In this document: piece by piece, positions 1-11,165 of the stretch | Numbering within the stretch: position 1 is the stretch's first letter | How the letters are laid out: each line of letters opens with the position of its first letter | Source: Paragonimus skrjabini miyazakii | Taxonomy: Eukaryota; Platyhelminthes; Trematoda; Plagiorchiida; Troglotrematidae | Assembly (NCBI GenBank): GCA_014338405.1 | Contig: JTDE01021170.1 | Coordinates: 34,336-98,335 of the forward strand | DNA length: 64,000 nucleotides | Direction of reading: 5' to 3' | The notes under the pieces: model-generated | Told to the model about the DNA's origin: nothing | The model's input: the letters and a program-made list of their open reading frames with translations, nothing else | The model's database searches: none | Position numbers and translations under genes: made by a program

Positions 1-2774
1 GTGCACGCAATCAATGCTGTTTTCCGGGGCATACCCCGTTTAGTTTCGTGGAAACATTTTCCATGAAGCAACCGCTAAGTATATCCAGTTCCAAATAATC
101 ATATCCGACCGGTTTTGATAACAGTTTACGTGTTCTGCCTGCAAGATCGCAAGTTGTTAATGGATAGATCCGTAAAAGAAAAGAAGCGCGTACAGCACTT
201 TCGAAGGATTTACAAATGATCAACGGTTGTGTACAATCACCGATTTTACGGGAATACGGTTGAAAACTATTGTTTAGTTGAAGTATGTAACCCACATGCC
301 GTCGACCGTTTGAATTTAAACAGACGAGCCTCAGGAAATCAGTCTTCTATCAGTCAAAGGTAATAACTTCGTCACTGTCACACAGCCCTTTTATGAAATA
401 TAACAAATACCTATCAACAAGAAAATTAATCAGCACGTTAGGCGGCACAACAAAATCCGTTGCAGAAATTCTACTGACGAAACGTGTGCACACAGTTTAT
501 GGGTCTCTCTTTTACAGATTCACTTGCATGACAGTTTCACAGAAACCGTGGTAACCGACGAATGTGATAATCACACTATTTAGGAAACATCCAAAGGCAG
601 AACATGCAACTTGAAAGTGAAATAGTTATCAATCAAAAACTTCGCTCGTTGCAAAATTGCATGAGAAAATCCGGTAACTAGGTTCGGAAAGGGGTTTATT
701 CAGACAGATACGAACATGCTCAAAACTACTGCAAATACTCATCACCGAACTAAAAAATATTCATTAAGCTAAGATAAAACCACAAACGGAAAACAAGTTC
801 CCATAAAAGCAGCGTTACAGATCTTCATGTCGTGTCATCTCTGGTGACTTGTCGAACAATCGTGGACGAGCAACGTCTTTGGGCCAAAACCGGAAGCCCA
901 GCACAAGCCTGAATGTCTAGGCCGTCAATCCATTATACATATAATAACCAGCGTTTTCAGCTTACACTAGATGAAGCGGAAAGCGTGCGATGTGATTAAC
1001 AAGCGTTATGCATCTTCCCCGATTTGAAAAGTGGATTTTTTCAAGATGAAAGACCGAAACAATCTATACTAATTGAACTTAGATAGAATTAGATGATAAT
1101 GAACGACCAGACTCAACCCGTATCAAAACGTCCAGTCAATCGTACGTATGCGACCAGAAAAACACTCAAGGAGACTGGATAACTCTACAAGCAACATACA
1201 TGTTATACATACTTTTCCAATAGCAGTGTAACTGACCGGTATGCGCTTTAGATGCATCACGAATGCTCTCTCTCTCTAGCCAAATCAAAACGCGACAGTG
1301 ATTGTTGTGTGGCACGTGGCGACACCAATTCGGTGTGACAACAATCTAGAAGCATTTGTTAAGGACATGACCCAGGCAAACAACAGAGCCAAATCACAGG
1401 GTTGCGACTACCAAATGCATATGACCGATAACTCTTATACATGAGCACTAGTGTATGTCGACAGGATGATGAATGCGGGTGGCACAAGTTTGGGTCAATT
1501 TATGTGTAGCTTTTGAAATTTACACAAATGATGCAAACCCAAATGCCAACAGAATAGCTATGGCAGGCACCTCAATAAAGGCTCATGAACAATGTGAGAT
1601 CTACACAGATTATCATCACACAAAAAATGTGACCGGAGAGTAACTAACCAGAGACGCATACGGTTAGTTTAGTACAACTAAGAATGATTTTATTTGCCAC
1701 ACAGCAGAAACTCAGGTAACTGATACCAAGTACGACCTCACGATGAAAATGACAGGTATATATGTAGTAATCTAGGAACGACGTGGTCGAACCTCTTTGC
1801 TTGGTGGGGGTCTTTGAACATAATTCCATACAGTTCGCGAACGTTGTGATCAAATCACTTAAAAGTTACACTGTATAAAGAGTGGATAAGTGGAAAAGAG
1901 AAGCCACAAAATCAAAGAGTGTAAGTATCCAGGCGTACTTTGATTCCGCACAAAATGGCAAACCGATTTCCACAAGGATGACGTCAATCAGGACTGCCGC
2001 ATGAGCAACAACTCCGCGACCGTGAGATTAGAGAATCGGTATGCAGTAAAGCAGTGAGCGCAATAAACTTTGGTGATGTGACCGTGCGACGCTGAGATGA
2101 TTCAGGCTACGAGTGTGGTAATGGTAGCAAGCTAATGAGTCATGCACAAGACCACGGCTAACCGTCAACGAATAAGTGTCGGATGGATTGTGTACATCTA
2201 ATATACGTACATATACAATTCAACCGTGTGAATCGGTCCATATGTAGTTTAGCATAAGCGCAAGTGCGCGCTGAAGTCCTTTGGTTTCAGACACTGTGAC
2301 AAGCTAACTTGGAATAACACGTTAACATCCATGCATGAAATTTCATGCGTAAGTACGTACCAATGAACAAGTGAAAGGGTTAACTCTTAATTTTTACCCT
2401 GAATTATTCGGCCACTTGAGCGCACGGCATTATTTATCGCATGCTGATGACTAAACTTTTACACAATTAACCTCCAGTTTGATTCACAGGCTGTAGCAGA
2501 AAAGTCAGCAGTCGTATATGGGGTTACCGAACTGAGTTACGTTCGGACAGTGCCTATTACCAAGACCCCATAACTATGCTGCAACCCCAAGACTGATGAC
2601 TATCTTACACACTGACCAGTGTCTTATCATACTTGGTTTGAAGACAATCAGGACGTCTACTATGGTATCCAACTCTCATTGTCATAAGGTGTCAGGCCAT
2701 ATCAGTGCAACAAAACCTGCTTGTCAGTACTAAACTGGCCCGAAAACGCACTCCGGCACTTATGTTCATTTCCT
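1..2774. other. Gene-free stretch
   Basis: I see no recognisable coding, RNA or transposon signature here. The longest reading frame is 94 codons on the minus strand at 11-295; it begins at GTG, has no motif I know and is within what chance gives in AT-rich DNA. A short CT run lies near 1268-1278. Confidence 0.5.
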
Positions 2775-2798
2775 GGTTGTGGTGGTGGTGGTGGTGGT
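2775..2798. repeat. (GTG)n microsatellite
   Basis: A short uninterrupted run of GTG/GGT triplets. A separate ATC-triplet run follows near 2870-2881. Confidence 0.9.
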
Positions 2799-5149
2799 AT
2801 ACACACCGCCTTACTGAACACAATCATAATGCTTCTGCTCTGACAACAATCTCAAATACAGGACTATTTCATCATCATCACTGAAACCGCCTCACAGCAA
2901 ACATATCACCTTGTCTGGTCTTCGTAGGATCAATCGCAATGTGTACGACTGGTAGCTCAAGAAGCGACAAAATAATTATTTCATCATGGGAGTATCGGCT
3001 GTAAAAGGTAGAGATTTCCAAACAAATAATAAGAGGATTTATGAATTGGATGGCGTTATACCATTAGGTCTACAATGCTAAGCGTTGAAACAGTAGGTGT
3101 TATACGTGAATATGTATTTAGTCAATCCTAGAGAATGCAAGAAAACGCTACTGTCAGTGAGATTCAGACACTTAAGTGTGAGGAAACGGGTTCATGCTTT
3201 TAACGCAAGCCTACTAAAAGTTTAGTTTTTAAAGGTTACTAATGTACTGAACTCAAACGGAGAACCTACTATGGGATAATCAACGTCAAAGACGAGAAGC
3301 TGGAGGCATTTGATAATTGAGATGCATCAAATATAGCAAAGCTATAAAAGCTTGATGCCGATTAAGTTGTCCAAAAAAAAGAGGCATTTCATCAGTAGTT
3401 TGAAAAAAATAAAAGCTGCTTGAATAAGGGAAAGCCGGTTAGCAAAAACCTACGTATCTATTTCACTAACAAACACAACAACAGAAAGGTATCGGACTAT
3501 GGATGTGAACATCACCAAAAGTATGAGGTTAAACTAGAGAGAAATGTTTTTTCACACAAGCACCTGGATTTTTTTCGTATTATTAAATCGTATTCAAAAT
3601 GTAGATTGTGCAATTCCCATACTGTAACGTAGGTATCCGCTGGGTCGATTTTATGGATGCTACATACTACGTGAGAAAATCCTAGGGTAATGGTTCCTAG
3701 TTGACAGTCATTGAATGTTTTGGTGAATGTGAAAACACTTGATCGTTCACTTTAGACTTCCATAAACAACGAGTTACGAACACTCATTGTCCACGAGCCA
3801 TAAAATGTGACACTGGGAGCGTATGCCAACAATGAACACGCCTGAACCTAAACTGTTTAAACTAGTTCCAGCAAACGACAGTATGGAACGTATGGAAAAT
3901 AGAGATACGAATTCACAAAACAAGAACGATGTCAAAGATGAGGAGGGAGAACAAAAATGCTCCGTTGGAATGACTTCGAAATTGGAGCAACATTTACACC
4001 AATTTAGGACATGTGGAATTACCCACACCACCCATTGGCCAAGCGGTTGTCACACATGCTAGACACAGCCAGATGTAAAACTTCGAAGCGCGGCTTCGGC
4101 GATCCCTATGATCGTGCGAATGCAATCAAAGACGTCAATTTAAGAGAGAAATCAATACTTTCTCTTGATCTTTTAACCGTATTGATTATATCGAGGACGG
4201 TGATAGATACATATAGACGCCATAGTTTTAACTAAAAGTTAGTTTATGTGTGCCTTTACAACGTAAAGTACAATTAAGGGATACATTTGTTGTGACCGCA
4301 AAAGACGCTTGGCCTGAGAGTTCGTTTATTGCACAAACGCCCATATAGGTCATGTCAAAAATCAAACCTCAAACGCGTATACTCATTTGCAAGTTAGTTA
4401 TGCATTCACATCCATCATTGTCATTCGCCTTGTTGGAACTTCTGCCGAGCGCGTACGCACTATTTCGATAGTCTCTCCTTGTCCTCCGNNNNNNNNNNNN
4501 NNNNNNNNNNNNNNNNNNNNNNNNNNNNNNNNNNNNNNNNNNNNNNNNNNNNNNNNNNNNNNNNNNNNNNNNNNNNNNNNNNNNNNNNCACTATTTCGAT
4601 AGTCTCTCCTTGTCCTCCGTCTTCCTGGCATTCGCAGCTTGCCCTTTTGTTCCTGAACGTTGCCTGTGGGTAACATACTACTTGTTAGTAGTGTACTACT
4701 CACAACGAAACTGCCTGTCATACAACACATTGATAAAATGACGGCGTCTCAATAAGACCACCGTTGAGATCACTACTTGTAAATATTTTCACGGCCAAAT
4801 TGGAAAACCAATAGCTGAAATTATCGGAGGGTCAGTGCAACACTTATGACAGTTACAGGGATGAAATCCCATGCGTAATGGATAACGAAATAAATCCGTC
4901 TGACATCTTGCCTATATTTAATCCCATACAATGAAATTTATCATTTTCGTCGGAGACCAAAATGAACAGCTAATTAGGCTTTATGGATGTTCGTTTGCGC
5001 TGGCGCGCTGATGGCTCAATTCAACGTGCGATACACAGAAAGGGTACTTGGAATCATCAGTACGTTTTCTACCATTTATCTCGAAAATAAACCTAATTAA
5101 CTGTTTGACGGAGCTAGGCGACAGTGGAATGAAACAGACCAGTCATATC
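2799..5149. other. Gene-free stretch with gap 1
   Basis: No recognised gene. Two overlapping plus-strand frames, 3823-4062 (79 codons, hydrophilic, acidic) and 4011-4235 (74 codons), look mildly protein-like, but neither has a motif or clear splice signals, so no gene is called. The assembly gap lies inside this stretch. Confidence 0.45.
4458..4619. other. Assembly gap with identical 31-bp flanks
   Basis: Positions 4489-4588 are exactly 100 N, a placeholder length. The 31 bases before the gap (4458-4488) are identical to the 31 bases after it (4589-4619). This is what unmerged, overlapping contig ends look like. A tandem repeat that broke the assembly is the alternative. Confidence 0.95.
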
Positions 5150-5677
5150 TGGCAGAAAAGAAAGCTGTGCACATCGGATCATTCTTGAGGAGCGATACGT
5201 CAGCCAAAAATACTAAATGTAGGCTCTCAAGCGCAGTTAATAAAACATTTTACGCTGGTAAATTACGTGTCCGCTTTAGTTTTAATCCGGTTTTGTGCCC
5301 ACGCCTAAAATACGAAGTGTCTGGTATTGCAATCACCCACTCACTTGTTTCTGTGGAACCAGTTGGGTTGACCGTACGACCAGACGCCTAACTGAACTGG
5401 TTCATGAACGCTATCCAGCTTGGCATAACAGTGGAATGATGAAGTCAATCAACGGTGTCATACTATCGCACCTGGAGGAAACGAACAATTCCGTCAGCGT
5501 AATGGGGGAATTTCATTCAATATACCCGATTAAGGTTAACCAGTCGAGTGTAGTAAAGCGCAGGATTCTGTCCACAGCAGAGGCTACTGGAATCCGTCTG
5601 TGTAACTCACCTCTGTGGACCGAGAAACGTTTTGTCCAGGCTTTGGAACAACCTTGGCCAACTCCAACCCTGTAAAC
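5150..5677 (+). pseudogene. Penelope-like element, 3' end with GIY-YIG endonuclease relic
   Basis: Two overlapping frames (about 5167-5391 and 5295-5675) together give the end of a Penelope-like retroelement protein: the linker after the reverse transcriptase (residues such as SAVNKTFYAGKLRVRF), then a Cys-rich start of the GIY-YIG nuclease (TCFCG, DRTTRRLTE) and the family's C-terminal block (QSSVVKRRILSTAEATGIRL, then KRFVQALEQPWP). In the family this nuclease nicks target DNA for integration. The frame changes near 5340, and the expected YIGRT-like motif reads WVDRT, so the copy is dead. The reverse transcriptase upstream is missing, so this is a truncated copy. Identification rests on motif order recognised by eye. 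Confidence 0.72.
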
Positions 5678-5800
5678 CTGACATGACCCGCTGTGCATGT
5701 GGGTATTTGATTACGGCTTGACAGTGATTTGAGTGACCTCATCAATCATTCGTTCTCCGTGTATCCCGCTAATGATTTCTCTGTACAATTGATATCCAAC

Positions 5801-5834
5801 CTGATGATGATTCAGTGAAAATGAACGCGTTCGG
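5801..5834 (+). ncRNA. Possible hammerhead ribozyme relic after the PLE
   Basis: CTGATGA (5801-5807), then GAAAA (5817-5821), then the self-complementary decamer at 5823-5832, lie about 125 bases after the PLE reading frame. Penelope-like elements are known to carry hammerhead motifs in their terminal repeats, built from the same CTGATGA and GAAA blocks. No good stem II can be drawn here, so this may be a decayed relic or chance. Confidence 0.2.
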
Positions 5835-8800
5835 TACATTGTATTTCTTATGAGAACTCTGAGAATTTTTACACCACCAGAAGTGATGAGAATCAAAGGC
5901 AATCATCTCACCCCGTATACACGGTGAGAACACTACGGCCTTAACAGAGAAACGTATTTCTCTGAAGCTCCCCTGCGATGGATAAATTTTAGCAGGTGTT
6001 CCCAAAATGTTCCATCTGTTCGGGACGAAGAACGCGAATAGTTTGAATTGAGACAGCCATCGTTTGCAAATTCGGTCTCCCTTACACTAAATCGAAGGCC
6101 AGAATACCCACGAATCAAGAATAAAGCATCTAGCTAGTCCTAGTAAAAAAAAGACTCGCTACATCTCCTTTAGCAAATTCAACGAGTTGGCGTTTATCAA
6201 TTCTGCATGAGCATTTATTCGCTCAAGGGCCGTTGTCATACATTGAGTCAGCTGAAATCGAGCGACGTATGCTTCATGAGTTTATCCACGTACCAAAAAT
6301 TCAAGTCTGTGGCAAATGCACAGCTCTTTCGGAACAAAACTGTTCATTACAAGCTTTCATTGCTGCTAATGTCTGCTCTTAGAGTTCACTAAACCGTCTT
6401 ACCTGATTCGAACTGGGTACTTTACTTCTCCGAATCATCTGATAAGCATTCTTTACACTTACTAATTAAATATCTCGCATTTACATGTGTACGACCTCAG
6501 AGCAGATGACAGAATAAAACGGGTATGCATAACAGCATGGTCCGGATTCAGGTTGCTCCTAAAGGTACGATAGTGACTTCCTGTCACTTTCTCCCGTCAC
6601 TTCCTGTATTGGACTGCAATATGAGTGAGTTTTGTGCACCACTGACATGCAGAGGGAAGTTACCATGTTACACAATGCTTCTTCTTGTGTTGAAATGCTG
6701 TACTCAAAATGTAGAGACCGTGACAAGTGCGTTGTACCCAGACACCAAAAACATCACGCCGCTTGTTAATTGGAGAAAGACCGTCAAGTGGAGCAATCAA
6801 ACCGCCAGCTAGCTCGCGATGTCTGAGTGTTTGGTGTGCTTTGAAGGATCAACGACAATGTTGTACAACGCACTCTTTGTGGCATCTGAACATGCGTCCT
6901 TCGCAACCAGCACCAGTATAATGAACATAAAACATTTTTCTAACTTGTGCCAACAGCCCACAAAAGACCGTTTATTCGGATTCAATCAAGCAAGTATTCG
7001 CCCGGTGTGAAAAACAGTACGATTCCAGTTCCATCCTGATCAAAACATCCAACTTCGACGTAAGCAGAGACAATGAAAGAAAAGTTAAGGAAACGTAATA
7101 GTTAAATGTTAACGTTTGCCAACTGTCTCGACATCAGGAAACAAACTTAACGTAAACGTAAAGGAAAGGGTATAAAGATTGAGAGACAAAGGGTAGTGGG
7201 TGATTATTGTCATCAGATAAAGTCTGGTACACACAGTCGTTCATGCTGCAGAAGGATGTGAGGAACCAGACCTCAAGTCTCCGATTTAAGTGTTCGACAC
7301 ACAAAACGACAGGAGAGAGTTTTCGTATGGAATTCTACTAGGAACCCATAACACAACAACATGGATCACTTGGCAGTAACAGATACCTCTAGATCAGTGA
7401 TGTGGTGAGTATATCACTGATGTCTGATTATGGTGTACGCAGTAACACTATTCAAAGTTACATCAAACTTTCTGATGGTAACGTTAATTTTTCCACCGTA
7501 CCGGTTAATACGCTGATGGACAAGGTCAACCGCTGGGTGATCGAAAAGCTCTTTTTAAAGGGTCTCTTTTCTAACCTTTCCTTCTTACGTTGAAGATAGT
7601 AGTGCTATGACCATAAAATTAGCTCCGCCGCATACGCATACATCAATAACTAAGACCTACGTGGAAGGTAGTGTTAAATAAAATGCCATGTGTTTGATTG
7701 TTCCCTTCTGGTCTGTACGACATGGCTGTACCCAACAGGACAGACAACATATCTAGCACAGCGCACACGATCGATACAGTGCATAAGCCAGGCAATCAGA
7801 TCAGGTGTAGTAGAATAGGCTAGGTCGCGTTACTGTATCAATAACGGTGTGGACAGTTGATCGCACTCACGACATCAGGTAACCGGAGTGGCCTTTCTTA
7901 GCCTGACACAGATCACAACAAACAGTGAATATCTCTTTAGGTAGCACTCGTTCGACAGATCCCGAAGTTGTCTTCACTAGGACGAATATCACGCCTTACG
8001 TTGAGTGAGGATCAAGAGAACTGCACGTAACTTATGAGGGTTATTATTCCAATCATAACTGCTATTAGTATGTGTCACAATTCAATTCCTAACCCAGAAA
8101 AAGATGATGCCGCGTACAAAAATCAAGGCTACTGTCGATCAAAGTCAGCAAACTGAAGTGTTTGTCGGGACAAGAAAGGTGCGTTTACTTGAGTCGTACG
8201 AAATTTGTGCTAATTCAACAGCTTTTTAGTGCCTGTAATCAAGCGGAACAGATTGAACGATGGAGCGCAGGGCGGTAAACAGAAGGGAACGAAAACATGC
8301 AACAATTGCTCACCAGGATATTTGCTCTGACAATTCCGGCTGAAACATTGGTCGAAATTGCAAACCGTCCGCCCTGATATTCAAATCAACAGACATTCCG
8401 TTGGGATCCTGGATGAGAAAATAAAACGTTACGTGGTGTGAATGAGGGCGGTAAAAATAAGTGAAGCTCGACACAAGTATGTACTGACCTCGTCTGTCCC
8501 ATACTACGACGCTGTGCTTCAGACAAAAGGTTAATATTGGAACCAGACTAGCAGTAAGAGGCTTAGACAAGTCAGTTGGGTGAGTGACCCGGTCGGATTA
8601 AACGAACAGCTGCGATAGTTTCCACTAAATAGAATGACCACTGATAGTTGAGCTAAGTGAACCAATAATCAATCGTTAAAATGCAAGTATGACTTCGCAC
8701 GGTTAGCCCTGAGACACCAGATGTCTCACGTGACGGACCGCCGTTCAACACCATGGTGAACTGTTATATTGGTGTTCGAAAATAATTGTCTCGAAAGTAT

Positions 8801-10260
8801 TCAATTCATGTCGGCAGACACAACAGTTCGAATAAAATAACTTCACATGAGGAAAGGAAAGAACAATGTCAACTCCGGTTGCCAGTCGATTTCCAATGAG
8901 GTTTAGAATAGTATATAGTTTATTTGACGACGGGAAGGCATCATATTTAACGATACTGCACACACAGTTCAACGAACTCGGTTTCTTAGGCCCCCATTGT
9001 AAATTCGGACAAAACAGGGTTTGATGCACTAGTACCCACTGGAAAATGCCTAACAGACACTCAGAGAGAAATATTTGGCGTTTTCACAGTCTTGTCTTCA
9101 GCAAAAAAAAGCTATCCATTGTTTAACAGTTAGGCCCTTTAAAATAATTTTGGGAAGAGTATGACACCATACAGAACAGAGAATAAAGTAATACCCCGAA
9201 GCAAGAATATTGGTGTATGGAAATGTTTATAGGCCGCTGAAAAGATCGTTATAGAAAAGTCGTTGGGACCAAGACAAGGTAGATGATTTGGAGGCTTGGA
9301 AACGTTGACCAATAATAAAACGATGAATACCACAACCGTTAGGTAATTGCTTCCAGAACAAAAAAAAAACTCGGAAACCTTTGAGTAGAAGAGTGAGTAG
9401 AGCCTACAGAGAGCGGCAGATGAAGATGGTATATGGAAACAAAGGGAGAGATCGGCCCGAATAAATAAACCAAGGTAGCTCAAACAACCTAGAAACAGTC
9501 ATTGGGTAAAATGAGTCCACTGCGGAATAAAACGCCGAACTAAAGATGCGCATTCCGGTTTGTTCTGACCCACCCACAAGACAAGACTACTTAAATGAAT
9601 ATAAATCCTTCAGTTACAGTTTCAAGGTCTACGGTTTGCGCAAATATTGATAGCGCAATTTATTTTTGTCAATCAAGAACCAAAACGGTGTAGTAATTGC
9701 ACAACAACGTGAGCGTCGAGAACGAAATCCCTAAGATCAGTGTTCAAATCGGAGTACGGATCAACACTCCGAAGTGTTAAGGTCAGCTACCAATAAGCAC
9801 CGGTTCGCCAGAACAGAAATAAGAAAACAGGTAGAAAGCAACTATATCTAACCAGAATACCCAAAATGAATAACGAGAGCCATGTCAACAAACGTCAATG
9901 TACAGATACACGAAATGGAATAAAATGTTCGTTAATTCGCAACACTTGAGCATATCTGGTTTTTTGGAGTAAGCTTATTTCCCTATTGGAAATCCATGCT
10001 GCGCCCGATTGGCAAACGTTTTACTCTATATCAAGAAACAAATAGCGCTCAATGTGATATAAATTTGCTTACCACTGGAATACGTTTAAACTTGCCGGAT
10101 ACCTAAATGGACACATAACTGGATACATAACTATAAACAACCATGAAAAAGATCAGCAAGGCCGACTACTGGAGCCGCTTCACGGTCAAGAAACTAGCAG
10201 CCAATTCCTCGAAGAAAATTACCAAAACATAAACAACAGTATACCAGTGATTACTTTTGA
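5835..10260. other. Gene-free stretch
   Basis: No recognisable gene or element. Frames up to 114 codons (9139-9483, minus, hydrophobic and low in complexity) have no motif and no supporting context. 6525-7010 holds two plus frames that run end to end in different registers, but nothing in them is recognisable. Confidence 0.45.
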
Positions 10261-10570
10261 GTAGTACGGGATTTTGATTTTCATACAGACTGAACACCAC
10301 CCACAAGTGATCACAGCTGTCGCATTCCCATAGACTTTCCAGTCGGCTCCCTTCGAAGAGAAACACTACACTCGAGTTTCGCCGTCATTAGAGCTCATCA
10401 ATAAAACATATCCTTGCCACTGCCAGGACTGGAACTCCGGCCACACTTTTCATGAGGCGACCGTGTTTATCAGTGAGCCACTGACCTTACATTAGACACG
10501 ACCGAATTATCATATGTGAATGCTCATCCACTTTCGCTTGTGAGTAAGGATCAGGTTGCCCGATGGCCTC
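10261..10570 (-). mobile_element. 310-bp tRNA-like/hammerhead SINE module, copy 1
   Basis: This 310-bp unit occurs again at 56646-56955 with the same length and no net indel between landmarks. Read on the minus strand it has an A-box-like TGGCTCACTGA (10470-10480) and a B-box-like GAGTTCCAGTCCT (10425-10437) 43 bases apart, as in tRNA-derived polymerase III promoters, followed by a hammerhead-like fold. That layout matches the schistosome Sm-alpha family, in which short repeats carry both a polymerase III promoter and a type I hammerhead. About 85 bases shared by both copies lie upstream of the A box, so the true 5' end is uncertain. The element is non-coding and would depend on other elements' enzymes to move. 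Confidence 0.65.
10363..10407 (-). ncRNA. Decayed type I hammerhead ribozyme, copy 1
   Basis: On the minus strand: TTGATGA (consensus CTGATGA, first base lost), stem II 5' strand GCTC, a short loop, 3' strand CGGC, then GAAA, then the palindrome ACTCGAGT as a minimal stem III, and stem I 3' strand TAGTGT. The base after the palindrome is G where the cleavage site needs A, C or U, and stem I is eroded, so this copy should be inactive. Minimal palindromic stem III is typical of hammerheads that work as dimers in retroelements. Identification is strengthened by the second copy, which keeps the parts lost here. Confidence 0.55.
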
Positions 10571-10597
10571 GAGGGGAGATACAGTTACTATCTGGGA

Positions 10598-10650
10598 ATG
10601 CGACGGCTGCGATTAACTGTGGGTGGTGTTCAATCTATATGAATATACCA
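10598..10650 (+). repeat. Inverted partial copy of the module end
   Basis: This segment is the reverse complement of 10279-10330 with a few changes (matching the ACACCACCCACA and GTCGCATTCCCA blocks). The module at 10261-10570 is therefore bounded by an inverted pair of about 50 bases. The 56.6-kb copy lacks the right arm. Confidence 0.8.
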
Positions 10651-10922
10651 GTGGTTGGTACAGGTGTTCAAATGCAATACAATTACGGGAACAAACTTAT
10701 TTTAGAGATTGAATACAGGAGAGAAATGTGCCTAAAAACATAAAATCTGTATGTATACATCAAAGTTAGTTTAATAGTACTGCTTGAAAAACCACATTCG
10801 TTCATGATAAACCAAACTATGTGAATCAGTCCGTCCGCCAATATTTTGACTTTAATAGCTTCACAGTGAGTAAACCTACGAGCAGATTGTATTTGGATAA
10901 ATGATCCAAATTCCACACGTAC

Positions 10923-11122
10923 AGGTAATTGTAGAATACCAATGATAATTGTCCCTGTGATGTTGACAACGTATGAAACACGCCCACAGCATCCGGATTG
11001 GAATGGTGTACACGATGTTCCCAATGGTGAGTAATCAATACCCCGGAAGGCAACACGAATAGGGTATCCCGTCCGACATACCGTCAGTGTAAACGCATTA
11101 ATCGACATTACATCAAAGAAAC
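10923..11122 (-). CDS. Candidate host exon, unknown protein
   Basis: This lies inside the longest open frame of the window that is not a known transposon (10683-11165, minus, 160 codons, TTG start). The middle of the frame is protein-like: a Thr/Gly/Val-rich stretch containing YPIRVAFRGIDYSPLG, SGCCGRVSYVV and NITGTIIIGILQL, with three cysteines close together. A pyrimidine-rich acceptor-like sequence ending CTTACACTAG precedes position 11122 and a donor-like GTACGT follows 10923 on the minus strand, giving a 200-base exon. I do not recognise the family. The composition suggests beta-strands of an extracellular or structural protein, which is inference. It could also be a chance frame. Confidence 0.3.
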
Positions 11123-11165
11123 CTAGTGTAAGATTGGAGGACGCAAGTAAGTACGTGAAGATCAA

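Noticed and set aside
3823..4235. Two overlapping plus frames that look mildly protein-like
   Set aside because: They are in different registers, carry no motif, and end near the assembly gap without splice support.
9139..9483. 114-codon hydrophobic minus ORF
   Set aside because: Low-complexity Phe/Leu/Ser/Val content typical of chance frames opposite A-rich DNA.
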